Shown piece by piece: positions 33,780 to 45,176 of a DNA stretch of 54,073 nt. A program made the translations under genes and the position numbers. Source of the DNA: Emmonsiellopsis sp. PD_33 (lineage: Eukaryota; Ascomycota; Eurotiomycetes; Onygenales; Ajellomycetaceae); NCBI GenBank assembly GCA_032988165.1, contig JANTQF010000207.1:7032-61104 (forward strand), in the 5' to 3' direction. The notes below the pieces were generated by a model. It did no database searches. It was not told the origin of the DNA and saw only the letters and a program-made list of their open reading frames with translations. Each line of letters starts with the position of its first letter. The stretch's first letter is position 1.

Positions 33780-35165
33780 ATGCATGGAAGGACGCCTTGC
33801 CGGGAGCTTTTTCTTTTCGAAGGGCCGGGCTAATCTCACCAACGCAACCCAACTATTTTACGACACTTGCATCACAGCTAACGGAAGTCTTACCCGATCT
33901 GAGACCCCATGTCAGTGCTGCAATAGACAGGAAACGAGATTTTGGGGGGAAGCGCTTGTCGGAGCAATGGGAACACTGATCATGCAACCACTCAGGTTGC
34001 TTGATAGAAATTTACGAGAGGGGCTAAATATATAACCGCTTTGTGTTGGTTTTCGTCACCGACGGGTTGGATGAGTGTGATGGTGAAGGAGAACTCAAAG
34101 AAATCCTTCCACTCTTCGGCTGGCTGAAGGACCTCAACATCATACAACTTTGGGTTTTCATTACTAGCAGGCCCGAGGATTTTTTCCAACGATGCTTTCA
34201 GAGGATATCTAGTGTTTTTTACCACGAGGAGGGACTTCACAAGAGATCACCTTCGATGGCAAAGAATGTCAAAGACGACATCGCTAGGCTCTTTGAGTAC
34301 GAACTTGTTGCTATGAGGAAGGATATACCACTCCGGGAGGACCGGCCCGGTGAAGAGCAAGTCACAAAATTAGTTTCCAAACCCGACGGGCTATTTATCT
34401 ATGCCGCAACGGCATGTCGCTTCCTTGGAGCCGCAACTTCAGAGAAGTTGGCAAATATACGGCTCGAAACGATCTTCGATGGTGACCTTCCAAGCAATTC
34501 CCCCCAACGCAATTTTGATAATATATATGCCCGAATTTTGATGTTCTCCGTCGCTGGCAAGATCGAAAAAGAAAAACAGGAAATATAACTACAAGATCTC
34601 TAGGCTGGTTCTCGGGTCTATTGTGTTATTGTCCTACCCACTATCCCCCAGCGCATTAGGCAGATGCTGTCTCTACCACGAAGCGAGATCAATGACACCC
34701 TGAGACATCTTCACTCTCTTTTATCTGCATCTACGGACGAAGCCGATCCTATTCAAAACACTGCATCTCTCATTTCCCGAATTTCTTCTCGACTCTACTC
34801 GATGCCCCACCGAGTTCGTGATTGATCCCAAAAAGATACACGCAATGCTTTTGGGGAAATGTCTGGAATCGATGCAACAAACCTTGACGAGAGATATTTG
34901 TGGCCTGAAACTGCCGGGCATTTCGGAATATAAAGTTGAGGCTTCTGCGCTGGACAATTGCATCCCTAAGGATGTTCAATATGCATGTCGGTACTGGATA
35001 CGCTATCTAGTAGCGGGTGATATTGAACGCTGCAATATTGAGGAGGTCTGCATTTTTGAAGAACCAGTTTGTTGATTGGTTGGAGGCTCTTAGCCTTCTC
35101 GGGAAGATTTCCGAGGGCGTCCAAATGATAATACGACTTTCTAGACTGCTGCCCTCAAGCCCGGT

Positions 35166-35796
35166 GAGTCGTGATAACCATGGGAACGAATAAGGAGATG
35201 ATGATGTTATGGGTCCGCGATATTCTTCTATGGGCATGTGTCGAGAGTGTAAGGGTTAAAGCACCATACTGCTAGCTACCTACTTACACCCCTTTCCCGA
35301 ATACAAAATCACCACCGCCAATTGCGAGCGTGCAACGGGCATTTCCTGTGCTGTTGGCCACCCACAATATTTTGAACACGGCACCAGAACGAAGCCGCAG
35401 CTAACTGTGAGATAGATATAGATATTAATCCCAGGCCCAAAGTCCAAGGGCTTCATTTCAGAGAGATTCAATGGCATGGGGTCTGTTGATCGTCATAGAT
35501 CGGGGAGTTTTGTTCTCCTAAATACTAATGATCCACTCTGACCACCCTTCAATGATCCCAAATTGCCCTGGCACTGAACACGCCCCTGGTGGCCATTTAC
35601 ATCCATGGCTTCTCAGCTATGTTATATAACTCATATTCCATGCACATCTGCCCACGCCCAATAGACATGTAGCTAAGGGAAACTGTAAAATGAGGGAGGA
35701 GAGTTACTCTGGTCGCAATTCTCATGAAATAGGTTCTACTCATATTGTATAAACAGGCCCACCATGCTGAAATTTATCTCTTGTATATCTACCCTT
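35166..35796. other. Gap between NLR pseudogene and ankyrin gene
   Basis: Ordinary composition, no gene recognised. The lost sensor domain of the NLR would be expected here but I see no WD or TPR repeat signature in any frame. Confidence 0.4.
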
Positions 35797-37135
35797 CTAG
35801 TCTGACATCCTCGCCAGTCTTGGTGATTTTCGATTCGGAGCCCCCGCAGCAGCAGTAGTCTTCCTTTTCCTTCTGTTCCTCGCAGGGCTAATCTCAGTCC
35901 CATCCTGACGGTATTTATCTCTAATCATGTCGGCTATATGTCTTGCTTTAGCTCTCTTTCTCGGGCTGCGCTCGGATCTGGCGATATCTAGTGCACTTCT
36001 TCCCAGTATGTCCCTGTCTTCCAGATTTGCGCCTCTGTCGATAAGAAGTCGTGCAATAGCTACATGATCGCCACCGGGTGGTGCTTGTTTCTGCTTCAAG
36101 ACGGCCAAGTTCTGGGACGCGAAGTGTAGTGGGCTCATTCCGTCGTCGTTCTTCGCGTCAATAGTTTTCGATCAGGATCCGAGCCACTTCTCCGTGACCC
36201 CATTTGCTCGCCCAGTGTAGAGGTGTTGATTGGTTTTCACCCTTTGCATCGATTCTAGCGCCGTGCTCGATTAATGCTCGGACAGGACCCGTAGAGCCCC
36301 AGATGGCAGCAAGATGGAGAGAGGTGGATAGATTGTCTGTTCTCGCTTCAGTATCGGCGCCCGCCTCAAGTAGAAGGCGCAGGACGGCTTCGTTCCTAAT
36401 CCCCACATGTAGGGCCGTCACCCCGTCTGTCCGGGTGGCCTGGACATCAACATTCTGCTGGAGAAGTGCACGGACTATATTTTCCTCTTCGGCTTCAGCT
36501 GCCATATGAAGGACAGTTTGCTGAAGCAAATACCTGGTATGAACATTGGCACCTTTGCTAATCAGTAGGCGGACCAGGCGTTCGTCATGATGATGGACAG
36601 CTACACTTAGCACCGTCCACCCCCACTCAGTAACTGTCCTATGATTGACCGCTTGATTCACATCAACACCTCTATCGATCATTAGGCTGATGACGGCGTC
36701 GTATTTATCCACTGATTTCGAAGCCAGGCGGGAAGGTGGGAATCGGCGTCGAAAACCTTCACATTGACCACCACAACTAGGTTTCGAGATCCCCAAAGCA
36801 TCGAGAAACCCTTTTCGGTAGCGGTAGGCCAAAAAAAGAGGTTCGTTATAGCAAAACATTGGCAGGCCCCAGAAATGGAAGAAGTCTAGGTAGTATTTAG
36901 AGCTGTAAACACCTCCAGCGTTTAGACAATATTCTGCTGTTTTATTTTCACCCTCTGCTAGCGCCCATGAGAGGGCTGAGCTCTCATGATTCTGGACGTT
37001 ATATCGGTAGAGAACGGGGTTGAGTATATCATGCAACCACCGGCTTGTGCAGGCCAAAGCATTGATATCCGACTGCGAGGAAAGATGATCGGATATGACC
37101 AGAATTATCTCAGTTGCCAAATCCTCTAGCTGCAT
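35797..37135 (-). pseudogene. F-box / ankyrin-repeat protein gene with a frameshift
   Basis: First frame 36158-37135 (325 aa): an F-box-like start, LEDLATEIILVISDHL...LACTSRWLHDILNPVLYRYNV, then ankyrin repeats with TVLSVAVHHHDERLVRLLISKGANV, TVLHMAAEAEEENIVRALL, TALHVGIRNEAVLRLLLEAGADTEA, SLHLAAIWGSTGPVRALIEHGARIDA and PLHWASKWGHGEVARILIEN. There it hits TGA. A second frame, 35797-36138, continues DAKNDDGMSPLHFASQ...IARLLIDRGANLEDRDILGRSALDIA and a basic tail RRKRKTTAAAGAPNRKSPR. The usual spacer between EN and IDAKN is 9 nt; here a single base is left, a net loss of 8 nt. Otherwise the reading frames are clean, so the break looks recent. F-box/ankyrin proteins are thought to be ubiquitin ligase adaptors. 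A shorter functional product of 325 aa cannot be excluded. Confidence 0.75.
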
Positions 37136-37559
37136 TTTTTTTCAGAAAACGAGGAATGAATAATCTGCCGCGTGATCTTTGCTGTTCGCTAGGTCCAAAG
37201 ACGTGATGGAGGCTGGGATGATGGATGCGTCTCCATATTTGGGCGCGAGATAGACTCTTGATATAACTACCAACGCCAAGACTTTTGCCAAGCGCCGCAT
37301 TCGCTGTTCCCCTTTGGCTGGCAATCTACAGACCTGAGGGTCTATTTGTCTGCTAGAGTTGTTATGCGAGTGAGGGAGCAAAGCGGCTGTTCCAAACCCG
37401 TTGAGGTGGTTAGTTAGATAAGAATTTTACTCCTTATTAACCCTATCTTCGCGCCCCTTGTTTGACGACTAGATCGGGTTCCCCATAGGAATAACAGAGG
37501 CATGTAAAACCCCGTCAGCCGTTTCGCATGGATATAAGAAACTCGACAACGGATAGCCA
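37136..37559. other. Gap upstream of the F-box/ankyrin gene
   Basis: Promoter side of the ankyrin gene; no gene recognised. Confidence 0.35.
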
Positions 37560-38101
37560 TCACCAACCGTCATTGTTAGCCGCTTCTAGATTTGTAGGCC
37601 TCGAAACCAAACATCCTTCCATCAGTATTTCATGATATGCCATGCAAACACAACGTAAATGAAGGGAGGACGGCCACAGCAGCGTAGCAGGAACATACAT
37701 ACAAACCGAATCCTCTGGTTCCGCTGTTATGCCAAGGGACCCGTCTATTCCTACCACCAGGGATATTACCACCCTAGACATATCCCAGGTTTTCAACAGA
37801 TTAGCCAGAGAACCATATTGCTTCGGTAGCAGCCCTCGCGGCATTTCAATGATCAAAGCGAAGCCCGTGCAATCCATAGCTGGCCCCTGAACTGTCTTTT
37901 CCGCATCGATCAAACCGGTATAGTCAGAGTTGATGGTGGCAAACCTGGAACATGGTCCACCCTCAGTCGAAAAGCTTGAAACACCCCATCGACCCATTGG
38001 TTAAGCCCATGTCGCCAGCTGGCATCAAAAGAAGAGGCCAGACGTGCCAAAAGCACAATCGACACATCGCATGCCGCCTCGTGCTGTATATCAAGAAGCA
38101 T
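37560..38101 (-). CDS. Hypothetical protein, two frames, possible intron
   Basis: Not recognised. On the minus strand an ATG near 38101 opens MLLDIQHEAACDVSIVLLARLA...WRHGLNQWVDG; a second frame (37560-37997) has FATINSDYTGLIDAEKTVQG, LIIEMPRGLLPKQYGSLANL and SRVVISLVVGIDGSLGI. A candidate 40-nt intron (GTGTTT...TTCCAG) lies between them, but its phase is not clean. The alternating hydrophobic/polar pattern in both parts looks coding rather than random. It is divergent from ccr4. It could also be a frameshifted remnant belonging to the accessory island. Confidence 0.3.
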
Positions 38102-38755
38102 CGTCGTTGAGGACCTTGAGAAAGGCAGACAAACCTCGACCAATCAGAAAAGCAACAAGCTGGGAACCCCGCCACCAATCGCTGAGGTCCCGGTCAGGTG
38201 ACCTCATATCACCTGACTCGCCGGTGGTTGGAGCGGGCACGTGACTTTTGCAACTTCTCCCGCCTTCGATGCAAACCCGCCTCGTCTTGATCCAAGCAGC
38301 AGATCAAGCACCTCCGCCAATCGACCTGCGCACCCGACCAGCTACTTGTCTTGTCTCCCGTGCTATCGTTTCTCGTGGATTTCCAGAGTGTAAGCGACCG
38401 ACCTTTTGCCCTCCCGCAAACCCTGCGCCCTCCCGAATCGCGCTGGCTCATCAGTCAGACAGCTCCAGCCGTCTTCGTTCCTGTCGCTCGCTCAGGCACC
38501 CGGAGTGGAATACATCTTGAGAAGACCCTATTTACCGCTGAGCTCGGGGTATCGTTGAAGCGCCTGGACTCGAGTTTGGTTTTTTGACCTGTTTGCCTCC
38601 TGGTGGTTCCGTTCCAGGACCCCATGTTGAAGAGACGCAGAGAACGAGTTCGACCCTTTACTCCTCCAAATCCGCAGCCTGCCCTCTCCCACCGGTGCCA
38701 GCTAGAAACTTCGCCCGCCCTCGAATTACACCTACGGTCTCGTCTGCCACGTTAA
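38102..38755. promoter_or_regulatory. ccr4 promoter and 5' leader region
   Basis: About 650 bp upstream of the ccr4 start, rich in TC and CCTCC-type pyrimidine tracts as usual for fungal leaders. Contains a CCAAT box (38140-38144) and an E-box CACGTGA (38238-38244). Probably shared with the divergent hypothetical ORF. Confidence 0.35.
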
Positions 38756-41097
38756 ATGGCAGATGGTACCTACCGGTTCCAGCAGCCTGGGGCCGGGCAG
38801 TTTTACTTCCAACAACAAACACAGCAGCACGCCCATCACAACGCACATCAAAGACACCTTGTTCGAAACGGAACCGGGTCTCCGACTGGGAGACTAAAGT
38901 TCAATACCGACACACCTTCGCCGTCCCGCTCTCCCCCCCTCAACCAGTCACCTAGCCATAATCCATATAATATGTATTCACAAGGGCAGCACGTCATGAT
39001 GAATGGCGGCCAAACACACCGGGGATTTGGAATGCCCATGCCGAAATTCCAACACCCAAGTCACCATCCGCATCACGCCCAACAGCATCATCACCACCAA
39101 CATCCCCATTCTCAAACAAACCATACCATCGGCCATCAGCATAACTTTTCCGCCGGCGCGCTGTCAAGTACTGCCCCTCACTTCGCTCCGAGTCACGTCC
39201 CCAATGGCACCACAGCCAACGTAGACGAAGAAATCGACGAACCTATGAACGAGCACTGGCAGCAGCAGCTACAACTGGCTGCGGAGTCGAGACAGGCCAA
39301 TTCCCCCCATTATTATGCACGGTCCGTCGCTCAGCAGACCAAGGGCATCCAGATCACATCCAATCAGACCGAGAACAATGAAAATGGCACGGAAGAACGT
39401 AGCCGTGCGAAAGCGGTCAAAGACAATCGAAGGCAGGATTGGATGGCTCTTGATTTCGGTGGCCAAGGTCTTCGTGCTCTCTCCAGTGGTCTTTTTCACT
39501 ACACTTTCCTCGACAAACTGTACCTCAATCACAACAAGCTGAAGTCTCTCCCTCCCGCCATCGGCCAGCTGAAGAATCTCACGCATTTGGACCTCTCCGG
39601 AAACGAGTTAACCGAACTTCCTGAAGAGATTGGCATGCTAATCAACCTCAAGAAGCTCCTACTCTTCGACAATAACATCCATACCCTTCCGTATGAGATG
39701 GGGTATCTTTTCCAGCTTGATACCCTTGGTATAGAAGGAAACCCTTTGGCCGACGTTTTTAAATCACGAATCATGCAGGAAGGGACCAAGTCTCTTATCA
39801 CGTACCTTAAAGAGGAGATGCCGGGTAAGTTGACCCATTTATGTAATATATCATCAATTATTCTCCGAGCAAAGTCTAATTTCTCACAGTTCATTTGCCT
39901 CCCTCGGAACGCGACTGGATTATCCTCGACGATTCGGCCAGAAACCCAGCCAAGGGCCAAAGCGAAAAGTTCACCGCCCTCTCTTATAATATATTGTGCG
40001 ATAGGTCTGCAACACAACAACAACATGGATACGCGCCTTCCCGGGCATTGGCTTGGGAATACCGCCGAGATCTTCTCTTGAATGAAATAAAGGGATACGA
40101 TGCCGATATCGTATGTTTGCAGGAAATTGATCAAGGCAGCTACCACGGATTCTTCAGGGAACAACTTGCATACAACGACTATAAGGGAGTATATTGGCCA
40201 AAGGGTAGAGCACAGGGCATGCCCGAAGAGGAGGCTAAGATCGTCGACGGCTGTGCAACGTTTTTCAAGGGCAGTAAATATATTCTCCTCGAGAAGAATA
40301 TGGTCCATTTCGGCCAAACCGCAGTCCGAAGACCTGACGCCAAGGGCCAAGATGATATATATAACCGACTGTGGCAAAAGGATAACATTGCGGTGATCGT
40401 TTACTTGGAGAATCGCCTATCTGGAGAGCGGCTAATTGTTGTGAACGCTCATCTGTACTGGGATCCAGCGTACAAAGACGTTAAACTTATCCAAGCCGCA
40501 ATATTGATGGAGGAAGTGACGCAACTTGCCGAAAAGTACGCGAAGATCCCTCCTTGCACTGACAAAACGGCGTTCCGATTTTCCGAACCAGAAAACCCCT
40601 CTGAGAGCGGCGCCGTCACCCCTGCGGAACCCGCACCTTCCGTCGAATATAGCAAGGGCTCCGATATCCCGCTCATTATATGCGGTGATTTCAACTCCTA
40701 CCCTGGATCTACGGTATATGATCTCATGGCCCATGGACGTCTAGTTGAAGATCATCCCGACCTCGAAAAGCGCCTCTACGGAAATCTAAGCCGCCTTGGC
40801 ATGTCCCACCCGTATAACCTGAAGTCTGCATATTCGGCCATTGGAGAACTTAGCTTCACCAATTATACGCCAGACTTTGTAGATGTGATTGACTACGTTT
40901 GGTACACATCCAACGCCCTCCAGGTCACCGGATTGCTTGGTGAGGTCGACAAGGAGTACCTTCAACGGGTGCCCGGGTTTCCAAATTATCATTTCCCCAG
41001 CGATCATCTCCCGCTATTAGCAGAATTCGCATTCAAGAGTAAAAAGGGAAAGGTTGTTGAGGTTGATTTTGGGCCACAACGGGATAGGACGACTTGA
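38756..41097 (+). CDS. Ccr4 deadenylase, CCR4-NOT complex catalytic subunit
   Basis: Poly(A)-specific 3'-5' exoribonuclease that shortens mRNA tails in the cytoplasm. Exons 38756-39824 and 39890-41097, phase correct, 758 aa. N-terminal ~200 residues are Gln/His/Pro-rich and disordered (FQQQTQQHAHHNAHQ). Leucine-rich repeats follow at about 229-340 (LDKLYLNHNKLKSLPPAIG, LTHLDLSGNELTELPEEIG, LKKLLLFDNNIHTLPYEMG), which dock Ccr4 to Caf1. The endonuclease/exonuclease/phosphatase domain covers about 375-750: ALSYNILCD, the Mg-binding Glu in DIVCLQEIDQ, VNAHLYWDP, the catalytic Asp/Asn in IICGDFNSYPGS, FVDVIDYVWY and the final His in FPSDHLPLLAEF. All catalytic residues are present. Confidence 0.96.
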
Positions 41098-42821
41098 CGG
41101 ACTTAGGTATTTCGCATTTTATGAAACTGAGGGCTATGCACACCAGTTTTTCCCATTATTTCGGAATCTTCGCGTGTCTTTAAGCCTATGGTCTCCGCTT
41201 CTCCATTTTTCTCTTTTTACTCTACTCTTGATTATTGCTGGTTGCTTTATCTGTTTTGTCTTTTTTTTGCCCGTGTTATTTCTTGTGACTCCGTTCTCTC
41301 CTCGGGTTTGTTCTTGGAAACCTCTCGATGGCGTGGCGAAATCTGTGTTTTGCTCCCATGTGTATTTCATCCTTCCCCTCCTACATCGTCGCGTTACGCA
41401 GTTGGGCTGAGTTGGTGTTTGGGTGTGAAGTGCGGAGGGTTGAAACTGGGAGAGTTGCGTCGGGCTTGTGTTAGTTTTGGCCTTTTCCTTTTCTCTTTTC
41501 TTCAACATAGGTCTCTTTGTTTCCCCTGTTAGCTTCCTTTCTCTCTCTTTTTCTCTATATGGCGAACTGGTTCGTTTCGCAAATTGTATTTTGTTGCTCC
41601 TCGTTTTTGTTCGCTGTTCTTTTTATCCTTGTTTTCGATCTTCGTGTACTTTTTCTCTAGAGAGATGGGCGCTGCTTTTCCTTTCTCATTTTAACGTATG
41701 GGATTGCCTTTCTCTTTCTCAGCATCTCTTTCTACATACAATCTCCCCCGTAATGGGGGACGTGGTTCCTTATCCAATTACTTGTATTTCTTCCAGTAAT
41801 TCATGTAGGAGGGAAAGACACGGAAAATGCCATAGGGGGTGACTGTACCCTCCTTCCAACCTCACTCAATCGGCGTAAGAAATACTGTGGGTGATAGATC
41901 CCCTATATTTTCAAGGGTTGACGTCGAAATAACCTTGGAAAGCGCGGCTGAATATCACGTGGCGTTCGTCTCAGCCTTACCCGCATTCGCTCATCCATCG
42001 CGACGACCTCGGGAACTATATTACTTCCGACCACCTGTCCTCAGAATATGTGGATTATCTGGAAACTCTGGCGATGTTTCGCGACCAAACGCACCGATTT
42101 GAGCTCCGGTGACAAGGATGAAGATTAGCAAACCCAAGCGCTGGTTCTCGGCAAAATAGAAGCTAATATTGACCCTAACCGCTAGTCGTTGGGTCCGTTT
42201 GCTGTTCATCTTCGTCGAAGCCCAGGCGATGCGTTGTGCCTCTCGCCCAGCGGGTAGCATCTTGCGAGATGACGTGACGACTGGTTATCTGGAAGAGTCG
42301 GGACTTCGGGATTTATGAATCCTCCGTGGCGTCGCCCACCCCGGAGCCCTTTTTTCCCTCGTCGCAATGTTACTGAATACTACTGAACTCGTATTCGCAC
42401 CCCCCCCCCCTCCCCTGTAATCTACTAACCCAACACAAGATGCCACCGATGAAACTACCGTCACGCTGGGGTTCATCGGCAGTGACGGCAGGCGGCAACT
42501 TTCTAAGGTTGGGGTCTTTTACTAATACACTTTTTCCACTAATGGTACAGCTTTTTTCCTTTGCAGCCATTTTTATTGTCCGCCTTGTCCCATTTGCCTT
42601 TATATTTTCAGGCCCCATTTTGTTGAAAGCTTTTCGGTTTTCTGGAACCGTTTGGCTACCTGTCGCCAATCTCCGATTTTGGGTCAGAGCGATCTTTGGG
42701 GGCGAGTCAGAGTATCGCGTCATAGGTACCCGCTTCTTTTTTTTTCCTGGCAGAAAAAAAAAACATCGTCAATCGTTCCAGTCGGGCACAAAAGAGAGTT
42801 TCTCTATGCCAAGCTGCCAGA
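41098..42821. other. Intergenic: ccr4 3' UTR and MFS promoter
   Basis: 41100-41830 is strikingly T-rich (repeated TTTCTC, TCTCTTTT) and may be a long ccr4 3' UTR. 42401-42410 is a run of C. No gene recognised. The overlapping frames here reflect the T/C bias. Confidence 0.4.
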
Positions 42822-44974
42822 ATGCCGTCAGATCAGACTCGGCATACCGATGCCGATATACCAGGCAGCCCGGACGATCAGCGCAGTAATATGGAGACCC
42901 AGAAAACGGTTCTAGTAGAGGGCAACTCCTCCAGGGGCAGTTTGGCGGATGTGGAAGCCTCAGGCAACTCCATCTCATCGGACACCTCCCCAGGAGGTGC
43001 ATCCGAGCAGGAGAGCCCAGCGAGAGCGGATACTATGTCGAAGAGTAAGATTGCTTTGATAATGACTGCTCTCTGCGTAAGTTCATCTCTGTTAAAGCCG
43101 TGATTTCCACGGACTCGTCGGCTAACATACCGTTGTAGTTGGCTGTGTTTCTTGCTGCCCTTGATATGGTGAGCATATATTCATGAACAAGTATGAGACG
43201 ATGATCTTGTCTCTGATATTTACTTGTAGACCATCATTACGACTGCACTGCCCACGATTGCGGCTCGATTTCACACCTCACAAGGCGATTACGCCTGGAT
43301 AGGTTCTGCTTATATACTCGCGGCTGCCTGTACGTTTTGAATTCCGGTTTATAATCATGAACACAAATTTGCTAATAGTACTATGTATTCATTAGCCTCG
43401 ACGCCTTCATGGGGGAAAATTAGTGACATCTTCGGGCGAAAACCAGTTTTGCTGATAGCTAACGTTATTTTCTTTATTGGTTCACTGATATGTGGTCTCA
43501 GTATCAGTATAAAAATGCTGCTTGCTGGACGGGCGGTTCAAGGCATAGGAGGCGGCGGACTAATTATCCTTTCAAATATCTGCATTGGCGATTTGTTCAG
43601 TATGAGGTGAGCATTTTCCAAACTGAGTCACCGGCTCGACTTGCCAGGCGCTAATTAAATTACAGAACACGAAGTGTCTATTACGGCATGATAGGGATGG
43701 TATGGGCTGTTGCTGGCGCTCTTGGTCCGGTCATTGGAGGGGTTTTTACACAATACGTCTCCTGGCGTTGGTGTTTCTATATCAATCGTAACTATTACCG
43801 TCACTCAAGTCTCTTAGGCGTATGAGTTGCTAATTTTTACTTAGTCCCTATCGACGGCGTCGCATTCATTATAATACTATTCTTCCTCAAAATCGAAACC
43901 CCAAAGACTCCTTTCCTAGCTGGACTGCGTGCTGTTGACTGGCTTGGATCAATAACAGTTGTTTGCGGAACAGTCATGTTTCTACTTGGACTCGAATATG
44001 GCGGGGTGTCATATCCGTGGACATCGGCAATTGTCATCTGTCTGCTTTTGTTTGGTGTCGTCACTTGGGGCGTATTCGTCGTTATTCAGTGGAGATTCTC
44101 CAAGTACCCTATTATGCCGATGTGGTTGTTTCAACGCCGGTCCGTTGTTGCAGCATACGGGGCTGCGCTGTTCCACGGATTTGTTTTCATCAGCGATTCG
44201 TTCTTCCTTCCTCTTTACTTGCAGGCAGTAATCGAGGCCACGCCCCTTCTATCGGGCGTCTATCTCTTCCCCTCGGTCCTCGCCATCGCCGTCGGGTCTG
44301 CCGCCGCAGGAATTATAATCCGGAAAACCGGACAATATCTCCTAGTAATCTGGGTGGCTATGACAATAATGGTACTCGGCCACGGGCTATACATCGATCT
44401 CCCGTCGCAAAAAGACTGGGCTCGCATCATCCTCTACCAAATCGTTGCGGGTCTCGGTATTGGCCCCAATTTCCAAGCGCCTCTCATCGCACTACAAAGT
44501 CATATAAAGCCAAGCGACCTTGCAACAGCTACGGCCACATTCGGTTTCGTCCGAAATCTTGCGAGCAGCATTTCCGTTGTGGTTGGAGGTGTGATCTTCC
44601 AGAATTGTTTGAAGTTAAGCGTCAAGGATTTAACCACTGAATTACCCCCACGGCTCATTCAGCAGCTGGGGTCGAATTCAGCCGGCGCGAGTACAGCAAT
44701 TGTGGCCGCCTTACCGGATGACCAGAAGCGGGTCGTGTTAGATGCATATACACATGCATTGAAGTATATGTGGATGTTCTACGCCATTATGTCGGCTTTC
44801 GGGTTGGTCGTGAGTTTGTTGATTAGGCAGCAGACATTGAAGAAGGACCATGAGGTGACCAAGACGGGGTTGGATGTTCAGATGAAACAGAGAGCAGAGA
44901 GACTGCAGAGGGAAAAGGAGGAGAAGGCGGAGAAAGAAGAGAAAGCAGCTGGATTGAAGGAGACAAATGGCTGA
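42822..44974 (+). CDS. MFS transporter, drug:H+ antiporter DHA2 type
   Basis: Plasma-membrane proton-driven exporter of the major facilitator superfamily, 14-helix type. Exons 42822-43076, 43139-43168 (30-nt mini-exon), 43230-43329, 43396-43606, 43666-43787 and 43845-44974; phases agree, 615 aa. A hydrophilic Ser/Glu-rich N-terminus of about 75 residues precedes helix 1 (LAVFLAALDMTIITTALPTIA, the DHA2 helix-1 signature). Then come motif A GKISDIFGRKP, GRAVQGIGGGGL, the antiporter motif C-like GALGPVIGGVFTQYVSWRWCFYIN, and at the C-terminus a charged tail (LQREKEEKAEKEEKAAG). No biosynthetic cluster is visible nearby, so the substrate is unknown. Confidence 0.9.
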
Positions 44975-45176
44975 TCCAATTTAAATGAGCTGGGTGAGAC
45001 TACCCCGCCGCAAGGCAAGAGTTAGACTAAATACTTAGATCTGAAGAGACCAACTATATATACTTATCTATAGACAATACATATTTCCTAATTATTAATA
45101 ACCCCGTCTTCTACCGATAGACATCAGTAGGAACAAAAACCCAGTCAAGTCATAAAATAACCGCCTCCAAAACTCC

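Larger units (their letters stand above)
30908..33783 (+). mobile_element. Mutator-like element (MULE), degenerate, inserted in the NLR gene
   Basis: Bounded by ~150-bp inverted repeats and flanked by a target duplication of TGGAAGGA (30900-30907 and 33785-33792; nine bases with one mismatch), right where NLR codons ...Leu-Glu-Gly|Arg-Leu-Ala... are interrupted. Transposase fragments on the plus strand: a zinc-finger region with LNPSHNYSL near 31690-31720, which matches the NPxHNH motif of MULE proteins, and the DDE core start ILIDVTYKVNHFNLLMINI near 32070-32125 (first catalytic Asp in the D-x-TYK-x-N motif). Long inverted repeats plus 8-9-bp duplication plus these motifs identify Mutator/Hop-like elements. 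Stops are frequent and CpG is absent inside, so it is dead. Right end carries 4-5 bases (ATGC/A) not present at the left end. Confidence 0.85.
29711..35165 (+). pseudogene. NACHT (NLR/STAND) receptor pseudogene, split by a transposon
   Basis: Fungal NLR-type signalling ATPase, normally an incompatibility or immunity-like receptor. Fragments in order: basic N-terminus MGRKRTKSRIRTLFRGG (29711-29995), then a stop where the family has Trp (29996-29998) and DEAYRRVRKTNNDLL; AIFAAFDSYTAS and CLEGTRVSTLNLIEKW; the Walker A motif in FWLKGMAGAGKSTIART (30826-30884). After the inserted element come RLAGSFFFSKG (33793), Walker B LVFVTDGLDECDGEG (34045-34089), FITSRPEDFF, and the helical part PKKIHAMLLGKCL, VQYACRYWIRYL and WLEALSLLGKISEG (to about 35150). 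At least three frameshifts and several stops lie outside the insertion. No WD40, TPR or ankyrin sensor follows, so the C-terminus is lost as well. Confidence 0.88.

Noticed and set aside
39529..40377. Minus-strand 282-codon frame opposite ccr4
   Set aside because: It overlaps the ccr4 catalytic domain and intron and has no domain of its own.
41100..41842. Hydrophobic small frames downstream of ccr4
   Set aside because: Phe/Leu/Ser-rich text is produced by the T/C-rich 3' UTR; no conserved motif.
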